A stretch of DNA of 64,000 bases from Akebia trifoliata (lineage: Eukaryota; Streptophyta; Magnoliopsida; Ranunculales; Lardizabalaceae). This document shows, piece by piece, positions 1 to 11,927 of the stretch. The stretch spans positions 17,131,443-17,195,442 of the forward strand of contig CM030716.1 in the NCBI GenBank assembly GCA_017979445.1. Direction: 5' to 3'. Below the pieces are notes generated by a model. It was given only the letters and a program-made list of their open reading frames with translations. It was not told the DNA's origin and ran no database searches. Each line of letters opens with the position of its first letter. The stretch's first letter is position 1. Position numbers and translations under genes: made by a program.

Positions 1-1105
1 TCAAATTAACTAAAAGGAATTAAAACTATTTTTCTTTGTATTTTTGAACTTATAAGAAAATGTAAAATTGCTAGAAAATAAACTAAAGTAAATGAAATTA
101 AAAGCAAGTAAACTTATGAATTAAAATACCATTGGAGGTGGATTTACCTAAAACATGTTAATGAGCAATTTCTAGTCTCTAGCCTTTTTATAACTCAATC
201 ATAAGGGCTTGGTGTTAGCTCCTTAGATCGGAAAGTTTTACAATTAAAATGAAATAAAGGAACAAAAATAAAGTAGAATTTCTTGAGAACTTCTTACTAC
301 AAATTATCTAATTTAAGCATACTTTATCTTGATCTAATCTAAGCATAAAGTATCTATATTAAGAATAAAATGTGCAAGAAACTTAAAGAGAATTCATAAG
401 TATTTTAAATAAAAGAAAGGCATAAAATTAGAAATAACACAAGAACTTGCTCTAGGCTTTTCCACTCTCCAATGGAGGGGAACTTAGCCTAATGTCATTG
501 CAAGAGAGGGAAGATAAGAGATGAAAGAACTTTTCTTCATTTCATGGAGAAAATTACAACTTCTTCTTCTTCTACTTCTTACAAGACTAGTTAACCAAAA
601 GAAAATAACTAGAAAATGAAAATACAAAAAATAAGAGAATAGGCAAAGAGCCTTAGATTAAAGGAGTCTTGGATAAGAGAACCAAGATGGGACCCTTTCT
701 CTAGAAATGAAGGCTCTATTTATAGAGAAAAATGTGTGTAGAAGAGTCTAAAAGTAGCCTCCACTTTTCTTTGCACAAAAAGACAAAAGAGGAGAATATG
801 AGTTAAGGATTAGGGCATTCCAAAGGATTAGGGCATTCCAAAGTGTTAGGACATTCCAAAGTGGGCCCAAATGCTTTTGCCTTGAGATTTTGATTCCAAA
901 TTGTTGATTTTCTGCACAAGAAACACACGTAATTAGATTTATCTAGTAAATGAATTTATTTATATATAATTAAGCCTAATTAACATGCAACGTGGTGGTT
1001 TGAGGCTTATCATGATTATTATCCTAATATAGAGAAATAGGTACAAAAATCAAGATAAATATCCGGAAAATGTGCTTATAATTGAGTGTTTGGAGACACT
1101 CATCA
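1..1105 (-). mobile_element. Athila-type LTR, partial (cut by window edge)
   Basis: This segment matches the two LTRs of Athila copy D (39833-40974 and 51499-52819) in order. Shared blocks include the 'aagggcttggtgt' block, the 'ctatttatag' block, the 'cacacgtaatta' block and the end around 'gagacactcatca'. The outer end lies left of position 1. No protein is encoded. The strand is given by analogy with D, whose pol runs on the minus strand with its LTRs in this same reading. It ends at 1105 directly against a family A LTR fragment, so the Athila LTR seems to have inserted into an older A LTR. Confidence 0.75.
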
Positions 1106-1408
1106 AATATAGATTTTGATTTTGAGCGTTAGAAATTTTGTTAGAGTGAGGAATTCATGTATAATCGTGTATATAAACTTCTTCTTCCGCACTCTGATCT
1201 ATTGTACGTTATTAGATGTATATAGGCTTCTGCTAGTTATTATATTTAGTATGTATATACAGGATAATGTATGTTGTCTATCAGGTGCAGGTTGAACGTA
1301 TTGGAATGCTAACATAAACAAATGAGACTATGCCGAAATTTCGAGGCGCCATCTAGTGCCTCGAGATCTGACATGGGGCTTTGTGTTAGCGTTTAACGGG
1401 GCGCCACA
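1106..1408 (+). mobile_element. Family A LTR, 3' end fragment
   Basis: About 300 bp matching the 3' ends of A1, A3 and A4: the 'gagcgttag' block, the 'cttccgcactctgatct' block, the 'caggtgcaggttgaacg' block and the terminal GGCGCCACA. The rest of this LTR is missing, because the Athila LTR ending at 1105 interrupts it. The 5 bp after the end are GATAT, the same as the A3 target duplication, which may be chance. The fragment carries a hairpin at 1342-1363 with a compensatory base change relative to A3. Confidence 0.85.
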
Positions 1409-2094
1409 GATATAATTGACATCTTCTTGTCTTTTGCAAAGGCTGAATCATTATTAGTGCAAATATAATCATGAAAATAATTAAAAACATTACATTACAA
1501 AATAAATGGAATCACTTAGTCAATTTTATTGAAAATGAAAAAATTTCATCATGTTTAAAAGAGTTAAAGAAATACAAAAAGAATGATCATGAATACAAGT
1601 GCTTTGGTAATATTAGAAATAATTAAAATATTTTCAACCATTTGCCATTAATTGACTCTGTGCATTTCAATAACATGACAATCTTGTAACCTATAATTTT
1701 GAGAGCTTGAGTAATGATGTAAGGACTTCACTAATAATTTGATGCAAATTTTGTCTTGGTTGAATCTGCACGGATGTAATCAATGACCTTAAGACCATAG
1801 TCCCTTACTTTAAAAAGTGCTTTGGTAATATTAGAAATAATTAAAATATTTTCAACCATTTGCCATTAATTGACTCTGTGCATTTCAATAACATGACAAT
1901 CTTGTAACCTATAATTTTGAGAGCTTGAGTAATGATGTAAGGACTTCACTAATAATTTGATGCAAATTTTGTCTTGGTTGAATCTGCACGGATGTAATCA
2001 ATGACCTTAAGACCATAGTCCCTTACTTTAAAAAGTCATAACTTAACATGTTTACCATAAGCTTTTCACGTTAGAAGACAGTACTGATCCACAG
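1409..2094. repeat. Unassigned DNA with a perfect 218-bp tandem duplication
   Basis: No coding region is recognisable here. By eye, positions 1597-1814 and 1815-2032 are identical, and a few more bases of the unit start again after 2032. The absence of any difference means either a very recent duplication or a duplicated join in the assembly. Confidence 0.9.
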
Positions 2095-3083
2095 TGTAAA
2101 CACTCCAATTTGAACGGGCTTTACTCAAAAAAGGCTAAAAAAGATGTATTTTATCCGAATGAGCCTAAGGGCTTAAAACCTTTAAAATAATGATTTTATT
2201 TCAAAGAAATGACTATGGTTTCTTGTTTGGCCCATGGGCTAGTAAAAATGATGGATCATCCCTTACCACCTCACTTTTCAACCCAACTTAATCTTATCCT
2301 AATCAAATCCAAACCAACTTCTAAGCCCATTAGACCTAAAATCGAATCCAAAACCATTATTCTAAGCCCAAATCTCAACCCAAGCCCAATGATCACACCC
2401 AAGCACCATAAGAGATCAATGATCATCAAAATGGGACACAAGTTACTACCACAACCCACTTCCCTAATTCATTTATCATCCCCATCACCTTTCTCTAAAA
2501 AGTTAATCTACCCATATCTCAACCTACACTCATGTCATAATATACTCTACTCCGTTCAACTCATCTAATGCTTAACCAAAATGAGTTGAAAGATCCAACC
2601 CATGTGGATCACAAGCAACCCATTTACACCCCATTCCATAAATTTCCTTCCACCACCCTTAAATTACACACATCTTATTCGTTAACCTCATACCATTATA
2701 TCCCTTTTCACCACTTCACCCTATTTTCACTAAGGAAGTCATCTTTGGTTCAAATTTAAATTAAAGTCCCACGCATTCGAGGGCACAAACCGAATTTTTT
2801 TGACTTTTTTGACTTTTGAAAATTGAATGAATCTAAGGTTACACCCCAATAGTAGAGGGAATAGGGTGCTTAACGCCTTTCATATTCCCTAATATGGATC
2901 CCCTTACCTATCCTTTAGGTGGACCAATGGATTTTATCCATATGAAAGTCACTATAAATGAAAATTTATTTTTTTAAAATTACTTTTCGGATGGTCATTC
3001 ATACCATTTTCTAAAAAAGAATAGTAGCGACTCCAAAAATTCAAGTAGTAAAAATCTTTGGACTCGAAAATCTCATGTTTACA
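2095..3083 (-). mobile_element. Tat/Ogre-like LTR (E1), probable 3' LTR of a minus-strand element
   Basis: The segment is bounded by TGTAAACACTCC at 2095 and ATGTTTACA at 3083, so it has TG...CA ends. It contains the 'gtgcttaacgcc' block, a 'cccctta' block and a 'gcgactcc' block, the block order I associate with plant Tat/Ogre LTRs. It matches segment E2 (60240-62321) in the opposite orientation, including the pyrimidine-rich 'catcacctttctctaaaaa' stretch. Minus-strand pol remains lie immediately to its right, so it fits as the 3' LTR of that element. Open frames of 119 and 63 codons in the pyrimidine-rich part resemble no known protein and are probably spurious. Confidence 0.65.
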
Positions 3084-3199
3084 CAAAGCTCAATGCTAAT
3101 TCTGGAGTTTTTCTTTTAATAAATCTAGATCAATTATATATAAATCAACCTATTCAACAAACTCACTTTGTAAATTTTTAGCACTTACCATTCTTGATT

Positions 3200-3830
3200 T
3201 GCCCTATAGTCGTTAGGACTGAAGTACCATAAGACCAAAGTCCATTAATCATCTTCAAAGGCCAATCGTATTGATTCTCGGTTATAATTTTTTGAAGTAT
3301 TCTCAATAGGATCTTGTTATAGTTTCAACTTGACCGTTCCCAGTCGGATTGTATGTAGTCGACTGAACATGAAACATTCCCAATTGGCTTAAAACTATTA
3401 TGGTTTCTCCTTGAAATTGTGAACCATGATCTGTGACAATAGTTTGAGGTGAGCCAAATCTGACAACAATATTTTCCATGATGAAATTTACAGTCATTTC
3501 AGAATATACTCATCGTAGTGGAATAGCCTTTACCCATTTAGTAAAATATTTGGTGGCGATCAAGATCCACATGTGATTTTTTATTTGAAGAATGTGAGAT
3601 TTCCCGATCAGATCAAGTCCTCACATTTTGAAAGGCAATAAGCGCATACTGGAGGGAGCTTATTAGGGTGCAGTTTGGAAATGCTTGAATGGATTTGGTT
3701 GGCCTTACATTTCTGTACAAATGTTTGACAATCCTTATGCATCTTCGACCAATAATATCTGATACGTAAAAATTTGAAAATGAGTCAATCAGCACATTGA
3801 TGTTCATCATAAACTCCCACATGTATATTT
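3200..3830 (-). pseudogene. Integrase remnant (zinc finger region and DDE core)
   Basis: The minus frame at 3303-3497 (64 codons) shows the second half of a retroviral integrase core: TDHGSQF with a catalytic Asp, and NPTGNGQVE with the Glu of the D,D,E triad. The frames at 3613-3822 cover the part before it, where the zinc-finger cysteines and 'GxDxIGK' are scattered over different frames. In an active element integrase joins the new DNA to the host chromosome. Here stops and frameshifts separate the parts, so it is not functional. Confidence 0.85.
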
Positions 3831-4289
3831 CTTAAAATGTCACAGTTTTTTTCTTATGTGACACTTTATAACAACACATCATTAAAACTTCTTTTATAGA
3901 GGATATTTCCAATGAAAGCGTATCTTATGGCTTGTCACTTGAAATTTCATACTTGCATTTTATCTATTGGAAATACCCATTTTTTTACATAATCTTTTAA
4001 AAATTAAAACTACAGTTCTTCAGGACTTGTAATGATCCAAACTTGGTCATTGTTTTCTTATTATAAGTCCTTAAGTTTGAATTGAGGGTTTGTTTTTCTT
4101 CACATGACATTAATAAATGCTTGATCACCTATCTCCATTTTAAACTTGGATCTAATTGTGATAGGAGAATCTGCGTGGGTATTTTTTCGTCTCGGTACAA
4201 GTTCCATGGTTATATGGCGAAAGTATTGCAATGGTTGGATAATTTTGTTGACGTAAGGACGAAGATGATTCTTTTTTTTACATAATACA

Positions 4290-4450
4290 ATTTTTGAAGT
4301 TGAAAAATCACTAGAAGATCTCCTACTATATGTAAATCTCGAATCTATACTTCAATGACTAGTTCTAAACATATGGTTACGACTTTGTATTCTGCCACAT
4401 TATTAGAGCAATCAAAATCTAACTTATAAGAAAAAGTTAACTCATATCTT
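4290..4450 (-). pseudogene. Second, archaeal-type RNase H fragment (Tat lineage marker)
   Basis: The minus strand reads 'SNNVAEYK' near 4385-4420, followed by a 'GDLLVIFQ' motif near 4310-4340. This is the pattern of the extra RNase H ('TNNxAEYEA' ... 'GDSxLxxxQ') that Tat/Ogre elements carry between the ordinary RNase H and integrase. It lies between the RNase H at 4904-5125 and the integrase at 3200-3830, which is the expected order. It is decayed: the Asp-Ser of the GDS motif has become Asp-Leu. Confidence 0.7.
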
Positions 4451-4903
4451 GAGGGAGTCATAACTAATTCATTCATCACACGAGTCATTTAGCGCCAACT
4501 AATTTATTTGACAATCTCATTCTCATGGTGAGTTGTCAAAATGCATTACCCAAGTGCTCTATGTTGAAGTATTATTGTAAACATTGGCCTTTTTATTTTG
4601 AACTTGGAAGTTGTTTTTTTATTGTGGGCTCACCAAGTTCTGGAGTAATTTGCCTTTCAACTATATCATCTTCATCATTTAAACAATCAATAACATTTTG
4701 TCAACCAGGAATTAGACATTCTACTAACATATTAGCTATCGCTTGTCCACGATTTTTTTTTTAATTTTTTACATTGAATATCTTACTCGACAAATTTCAA
4801 AGACCATCTAGTAAGGCGACCCATTAGAATTGGCTTATTCAGAAGGTATTGAATCGGGTCTGTTTTTATGATGAGCCATATAGTTTGTTATCATAAAATA
4901 ATG

Positions 4904-5125
4904 CTATAACTTTTGAGTAGCATAAACCAAAGTCAAAGATAGATGTTCGACCCTCCAATATCTTTTTTCTATTGAGATGAGTATTCTGTTGAAGTAGTAA
5001 ATTGACTTTTCAATCCCATCATCCTCTTGAGCCAATGAAACACCCATTGCATTATCAATAGACAAAAGATATAACAATAATGATTTTTCTTCAATGAGAG
5101 ATATCAAAATCGGAGGCTTCAACAA
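4904..5125 (-). pseudogene. RNase H domain remnant of Tat/Ogre pol
   Basis: A 73-codon open stretch reads like the junction of the RT thumb and RNase H in Ty3/gypsy elements: KPPILISL..., LLLYL, a 'DNAMGVSLAQ' block (family 'DxAxGxVLxQ'), 'IYYFNRIL' (family 'IYYLSKKL') and 'EKRYWRVEHLSLTLVYATQKL' split over its last third. The domain degrades the RNA strand during reverse transcription. It survives as an island because no stop happens to fall here; stops occur on both sides. Confidence 0.8.
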
Positions 5126-6330
5126 TTCTTCTTTGATGCAATCAAATATATCTTGATATTCACTATTCCACTTAAAAGTTATATCTTTCTTAAATAATCA
5201 TATTATAGGTAAGGTCTTCTTAAACAAATTCGAAATGAAATGACGAATGTATGAAATCTTTCCAAGGAAACTCTTGACTTTATTTATAGAGATTGGTCGG
5301 GAAATTTCCTTGATAGTCTTAAGTTTTGTTGGATCAATTTTTGTTTCCTTGTATTTGAATAGAAAACCTAGAAATTTTCAGCAATCACTTCGAAAATGCA
5401 CTTCAATGAATTCATTTTTAAAAATCTTTCTCAATATATTTTTATTACTCATTTTAAAATGGCTACATGACTTGAACAAGTTTATGTTCGAACAACAATG
5501 TCATTGACATACTCATCAATCTCTTTATGTAACAAATCTCTAAGGATCTTTGTCATTGCCTATTGATAAATGGCTCTGACATTCTTTAATCCGAAAGATA
5601 TCACACTAGAACAATACACTCTCATAAGGGTTATGAATATGTTTTAACTACATTTCCAGATATCATCTTTATCTGGTTATAACCACTATAACCGTCTATG
5701 ACGCTGAATATTTAATATTTCGAGGTATTATCGATCATTATATCAATATTAGGTAAATGAAATCCATCTTTAGGATTTATTCAAATCCCAAAAATCGACA
5801 GACTCTAATTTATCTATTCTTCTTCTTGATCAAAATAATATTTGCCTACCACTCTTGGTACTATTCTTTTCTAACAAAACCAACTTTAACTAATTTCTCA
5901 ACCTCTTATCTAATTTGACTTCTATTTCATGTTTAAACTTATAATGAACTTGTTTGACTGGTTTGAAGTGAGGATATATTGTCAATTTATACATCACATA
6001 TTTCAATGTTAATCTTGACATTTTGTCATAGTTCCAAGTAAATACATCATCATACTCGTGAAATATTTCTATTGCTTTTCATCACCAATTAAAGAAGAAG
6101 CGATATACATGATTATATTTTTTCCTTCTTTTTCTAAATTCAGTTTAACCAGAGTTTTTGTTACTAACGATATTTTATCCTTTAAACATGGCGGAGTTGG
6201 TAATACATTATTATTATCCTCTTATTTGATTATTTCATCACATGCATACACCAGGAAATTCATAATCGTAATGTCAATGCATTTATCTGTATGATCATAA
6301 ATTTGTATTGGAAAAAATAATACTTGTAAG

Positions 6331-6815
6331 TTTCCACATATGTTAATGTAAATTTTTTCATCAAACAATCTAAGTAATCATTGCAATGAACATTTCACAA
6401 AAACTTCACAACACACAGATATATATATATATATATATATATATCATATCATTCTGTTATATTGACAGAAACAAGAAATCATAATGCATTATATATGACA
6501 TGCATTTGATCATTTTGATGAGATAAATAAAATGAGTATATTTAGTATTACTATAAGTTCAAAATTTTTGTGATCAATAGAAGAATAATGTGTGTAAAAT
6601 TCCATACATGTTAATGTAAATCTTCTTATCAAACAATCTAAGCAATCATTGCAATGAACACTTCAAAAATATTTTGCAACATACACATATATTATATCAT
6701 TCTATTATATTAGTAGAAACAAGAATTCATAATACATTATATATGACATAGATTCAAACATTTTGATGTGATAAATAAAATGAGTATGTTTATTATTACT
6801 GAAAAGTTCAAAATA
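6331..6815. repeat. Diverged tandem duplication, period about 268 bp
   Basis: Positions 6331-6568 and 6599-6815 align in order through the 'gttaatgtaaat' block, the 'caatctaag' block, the 'attgcaatgaaca' block, 'attatatatgacat' and 'gataaataaaatgagtat'. Copy 1 has a long (AT)n run at 6419-6444 that is nearly absent from copy 2. The copies have many base differences, so this duplication is older than the one at 1597-2032. No protein is recognised. It may be part of the 5' region of the minus-strand Tat element. Confidence 0.8.
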
Positions 6816-9400
6816 TCGTTTAATCATTGGAAAAGTGCCTTAGAGTTCTAATCCTTCCGACAACCATTTTAGGGGTGCCTCAGAGTTCTAATATTACATT
6901 GGCAAATATTTTGAAAATATTTGTTTTTGCAACAAACTACGAAAATTAGGAAAAAATAAGAATTATAAATCTCCAAAACCAAATAGAAAATTAAAGAAAT
7001 GTAAAGAAAATCCAAATATACAAAATAATGAAACTAATCAATACCAAGATCCTCTCAATTAAAATACTATTTTGTTTCCCCCTCTTATGGTCTACAAGTG
7101 TAACAATTTTCAGATTTAGATCTGGATACATTGGAGGAATATTGATGGTTCTTAATTGATCATGTCCCCACCACAATGAAGAAGATCAGAAATCCAACCT
7201 CGTAATATGGTAAGATTGTTAGTTTCGTTGTTAGAATTTTTTTAGATTCAAAATAGACCTATCTCTTAAATTTTGGATCTCAAAAATTGATGGAGAGAAA
7301 AATTAGGTTTGTTGATTGGAAGATCATTTTGACGGTTAAAATCAATTTCACAATTAAATGTAATAAAACTTCACGTATAAACTTAAAATTTAATGATGAA
7401 AACTACGAATTACTGATGAAAAATTTAAAATTATTGTAAATAAATGGGAATAATTAAAATTACACCATGAATATGATTTTACATTTATTTTAAATTAAAT
7501 AGATTTATGCAAATTTGATCAAATTTCATTTCTTAACTCCTTTATTGATTGATTCCAATTTGAGTTATAGTAGATCTTCATTGTAGATGGGAAGAAATCA
7601 CTTTTTTTCATTCTTTATAAATCTAAAATTTCTAAAAGTGAGAAAATCTAAAAAATATGCCTTGATTTTTTTCGATCCTTCCATTAAACAATAATTTATG
7701 TCCTCTATTTATAAAAGTCAAAGGGGGAGAAAACTTATAGATTAAGTATTTCCTAAAATAGTAAAAACATCATTATTACACAATGTCTAAAAATAGACAT
7801 ATGTACAAAGAACACATAAAATTATATTATAATGACACGTGCGTTAAGATATTAGATTACATTTTAAAGAGCACGTGGAGAATTACTCAATCAAGTTGAA
7901 TGATCAGAAATCGCTATAATGATATAATTGTATAGTCATTTGACTTGAAATAGTGATTTTCGATGTAATACTTATAGCGATTTAGACAATAATATCATTT
8001 CTTCAATATGTAACCTTTGATCTCTTGCTTTCCTCAATTAATTATTTAAATTTCAAACTCTTTAACTCTTCATTTCTTCTTCATAAAGTTCATAAGGCTT
8101 TAGACATCCATAATTATGTTTGATTTTCAACAAGAAAAACTTGATCATGATCGTGATGTGGGTTTAATTTGTCGTATAACAGTAAAGTTCCCTTCATATT
8201 TGCCTATTAGAGGAGTTCAAAGATGAGCATTACACCCAAAATAAATAAATAATTCGAATAATAAGTAGAAATAAAATCTTAAAAATGATGGAGCATGAAT
8301 GAACATATCTAGAATACGACAATAGCATGTGAGTCGAAAAATAAAGATCCACGAAGTCACGTTTGTTGAACTATATGTACAAAATAAAATCGAAATAGTT
8401 GAAGTGTTGTGCAAAGAAAATTATTATCAAAAAAAGAAACCAAGAACTTGAAGGAGCAAAAATCGGAAATTGAGCATTCAAAGAGTTGCCACAAAACAAC
8501 ATCAAAGGTACGATTCAATCTAATATCGCTATTTTAATCTTTATCGAAGAAAAAATTCATATGAATTCGGAGTTGAAGCATACACATTTAGTTGGTAGAA
8601 GAAACACACTTAACAATATGAGAAGAAAACGAAACAAAATAGGAGCACAGTAAACAAGAATAAAAAATGAAAGTCGCAAAACAAATAGGATGAATAAAAT
8701 ATAAGATGTAAGAAAAAATAAAAACAGTTTGGAAGAAATAAATTGAAATCACAAAATAGGTGATAGGTTTTGAAAATAAGAAACACCTCGAGAATAAACT
8801 AGATCTTGTTATGCAAATAACATCATATAAAATTTGCTATGCAATAAGTGTGATAGAAAAATCGTTAAGTAAAAAGACATTAAAAAAATTACTATTCAAA
8901 AATTGTTATTGAGAAAGCGATATTGAAGGAAGTGATATTGAGGAAAGAGATATTTATATGCAATAGGAAAGAAAAAATGCTATTTTGTAGGAAAACGATT
9001 GTTAGGTTATAAAGAAATGAATAAATGAAAGGGAAGAATAATGAGAATCACTCCAAACCATGACGAGATTTGTGATGCTGAAAAGTGATAACAAAATTAT
9101 TATTGGTCAATAATGTCATAAGACAAGAGGAAATACTGCAAACCATGGAAAATTGTTCTTGAGATGATAGAGAAAAAAAAATAACGGATATTTTTACGAA
9201 GAGACCCATTTTTGTGTATTCTTAATATACTTGTTCTTAGTATTTGTTGCACTAGCTGTACCATATAGTTGTCTGAACACAACTATTTGTAATGTTGCGA
9301 GAGTAATAAAGAGAAAATATGTATGTTTTGTGAGTCTTTTGGTTGCACAATTGGATCAAGGGTTAGATAACTATCATTACAAATATGGGCATACCAAAGA
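6816..9400. other. Unassigned AT-rich DNA
   Basis: I see no credible coding region, LTR boundary or RNA gene. Short open frames here lack family motifs. Two small structures stand out: a 12-bp perfect inverted repeat at 7908-7919/7972-7983, and short direct repeats of the type GATATTGA(G)GAA around 8915-8960. Confidence 0.6.
7908..7983. repeat. 12-bp perfect inverted repeat around a 52-base spacer
   Basis: AAATCGCTATAA at 7908-7919 is the exact reverse complement of TTATAGCGATTT at 7972-7983. The spacer is AT-rich. It could be a tiny MITE-like remnant or a chance hairpin; no flanking target duplication was recognised. Confidence 0.6.
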
Positions 9401-11927
9401 TTTAAAATTCTAGTACTAGAAAACAACCATCAATAGAGACATGACATATGTACAGAACATTCTACTACGCCATTCAAAAATCTCGAATACAAGATATATT
9501 GTTCTATGCTAGAGTATTGTGCACATCGCCAAGGATCACATAGAGGCTATATAAGGGGAATGAGTACCGATCAAAGCCATTGTTCAACAATAAAACTATA
9601 GTTTTCAGGACATCCACCGACTAACTGTACATATATAGAACCACAACATTTGATTTTCTGATTGGGATGCCTACCTATTAACAATTCAGAATAAGAAGTT
9701 AAATGTTATAAGACTATTGGTAGCATATAATCTGCATAGGATAGCAAGACAATTTGGATGTAATAAATATGTGCCTACTTAGTGGTTTCATAAAAGTTTA
9801 GATTTGTGGAGAATACCATCCAATATTTCTTCATGATTCCTCTAAGCAAAAGTCTTCTAGTGATAAATGAAGATAGATAAGGTATGGTCATAGGGGAATA
9901 TAATGTGTATTGCATTCACTATGTTCAAACAAGATGCCCGACCTTTTCACAATTGTGCCAAAAGTTACAAAGAGCCAAGAGGAATCATTTATGCGTAAAT
10001 TCGAGAGAAAATCATAACATATGGTTAAATTGGCTCTAAGAAAGATAGTATGAATTGTTAGAACATTTACAAGATAAAGGTTTTGATGTAACAGTTGTTA
10101 GGAGAATAAGAGAAACTATGATACACATAGACCCAATTGTAGAATTACTAATAAAAATTAACAAGGAATAAAAATAAACAAGAAAAGGAAAAAAAATTGC
10201 GGTAATAGAAGAAGAAACAGAAGTATTTGGAATTAGGAGAACAAAAAAAAAGACCATGACTGATAGTTCGAGAATAAGGTCAGTATCGAAGAAATACTCT
10301 ATCCCCAGAGTCATCACTAAAGAAGTTGAAGAAATGAATGAAGATGAAACATGATGTAATACAATTAAGAGATGAAACAACTGAATAAGGTAGGTTACAA
10401 GAACCTTAAAGTAGGTTAAAAAAACTCTTCATTTCATATTTTTTTTCAGAATGTATTTTTGTGTAAGGCTGATAACGCTCTAGTTCTTGTTACTTTGAAA
10501 ATCAAACTAGATAGGAAACCACAATTCGAGTTAGTATAAGTAAAATAATAGGTTTACCAAAGAAAAAGAATACAATCTCCCATAATTACATGTAATCAAA
10601 AGAATAGGTAAATCCTCTCTTTTAGTTGGAGAAAAAATGAAAAAATCGTGGGAATAAATGAGGTGTTTATTCCATAGAATAAAGAAGGGAGGAATTTGAT
10701 TATTGTTTTAATTTTGTGGGTTATAGAGGTATGAATAAGAAATGCCCAAAATAAAAAGCATTTGGGATAAAACACATTGATACTCACACACACATACACA
10801 TAATGCAATATTAAGTATCTTTCCTGAAAAGATGAATAAGAACATAAAAGAATCTCAATATTGCTAAGTTATGTAAAATAGAAGTGCAAAACTCTTATTT
10901 TACTAACTTAAGAATAAGCAATGTCGAATGAAATAACAGAAAATGAAACAGCTGCAATGGCTGATGGTACGGGGGACTACACCCATCAGAGGAGAAGAAA
11001 GTGAAAAAGAAAACATCGAACAGCAATTCCTTATATTGAAGTAAAGGAAACAAATGTTGATAATGAAAAAGAAGGAAATGATGATGGCAATACCACAAAA
11101 GAAATAACTTCTAGCATTGTTGTTGGAAAATGAATAGAAAATGAAGAGAATATCTTTCAAGAAATAACTTCTAATGCTGAAGGAAAAAAAAAAGGAAAAT
11201 TTGATGAAGTAATGAAGACAAATGCAAAAGATAATGAAGGAAGTAATAAACAACGTCAAAAGAAGACGAAAAGGAAATCAGAGGAGAAGAATAAGATGAA
11301 AATGAAATAATAGAGATAGGAACATAAGTGGTGTCCGAAGAAAGACAAAATATTGGTAAGCAAAACCAAGTCTAATAAATTATGTATGCATTATTATGAC
11401 TGACAAATAATAAAGTTAATGTTAATCACTGAACTGAAGAAGAGTCAATAAGCAAACCAAACTCACTATTTGCTGGTACATCAAGAATAAAAAGCCATGA
11501 CAATGAAGATCCATTCAAGTTGATACTTTTAATTGAGAAATTAAAAGAAAGAAGTGACAAGAAAATCAAACAAAGTAAAATGATAGAACAACAGGTGTTG
11601 GGTCACGATGAGTTGATAGAAACAAAAGTGTAGGACGTTAATAAGGTGAGTGTTTTGAAAATATGTATAATTAATAAAATGATATTTCTTCAAGATGATT
11701 CCTATAACTTGACTCAACTGACTCGCATCATTCTGATATCTGAGGAACATGAAATAACTATCATAATGCACACCCCTATGATGATAATTACCAAAGAATA
11801 CCAGCAACCCCCAACTATAAGTAGAATTCATTTGTGTAGAATAACATGATCAACGAAGCTTTGCATCTTGCCAAAGTAATAATATACTTTCATATTCTTT
11901 GCAGGAAGTTCTAAGGCCCGATAATAT
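9400..11927 (+). pseudogene. Degenerate coding-like region, possibly from a plant mobile-domain or transposon gene
   Basis: The plus strand holds broken protein-like pieces. Around 9700-9780 there is 'NLHRIARQFGC', which resembles the 'RxxRQFG' motif of plant mobile-domain proteins. Around 10040-10370 there is a Lys/Glu-rich stretch beginning near 'LLEHLQDKGFDV'. From the ATG at 10921 to about 11310 there is a second Lys/Glu/Asn-rich stretch with a repeated 'KEITS' word. Stops are frequent throughout. The motif match is weak, and the rest is low-complexity sequence of the kind found at the end of many transposon proteins. A1 inserts at 11928, and the host sequence resumes at 15093. Confidence 0.25.

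Larger units (their letters stand above)
3200..6290 (-). pseudogene. Decayed pol polyprotein of a Tat/Ogre-lineage Ty3/gypsy retrotransposon
   Basis: Read on the minus strand from about 6290 down to 3200, the pieces appear in this order: the region before RT (FTWNYDKM near 6010-6050, typical 'DVFAWSYEDM' in the lineage), reverse transcriptase with FGLKN near 5590 and YVND at 5500-5511, RNase H, a second RNase H, the integrase zinc-finger region and the integrase core. Many stops and frameshifts interrupt it, so no polyprotein can be made. In the family this polyprotein copies the element RNA into DNA and inserts it into the genome. The lineage is judged from the second RNase H and from the neighbouring LTR. 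Gag, protease and the 5' LTR were not found to the right. Confidence 0.8.

Noticed and set aside
2209..2568. Open frame of 119 codons in E1, and its counterpart at 61392-61820
   Set aside because: Both lie in the pyrimidine-rich part of a Tat-type LTR, encode low-complexity Pro/His/Ser/Thr/Leu sequence, and owe their openness to the lack of purines in stop codons.
10036..11259. Minus-strand hydrophobic open frames (114 and 118 codons)
   Set aside because: They are the complement of A-rich, Lys/Glu-coding plus-strand sequence and look like shadow frames.
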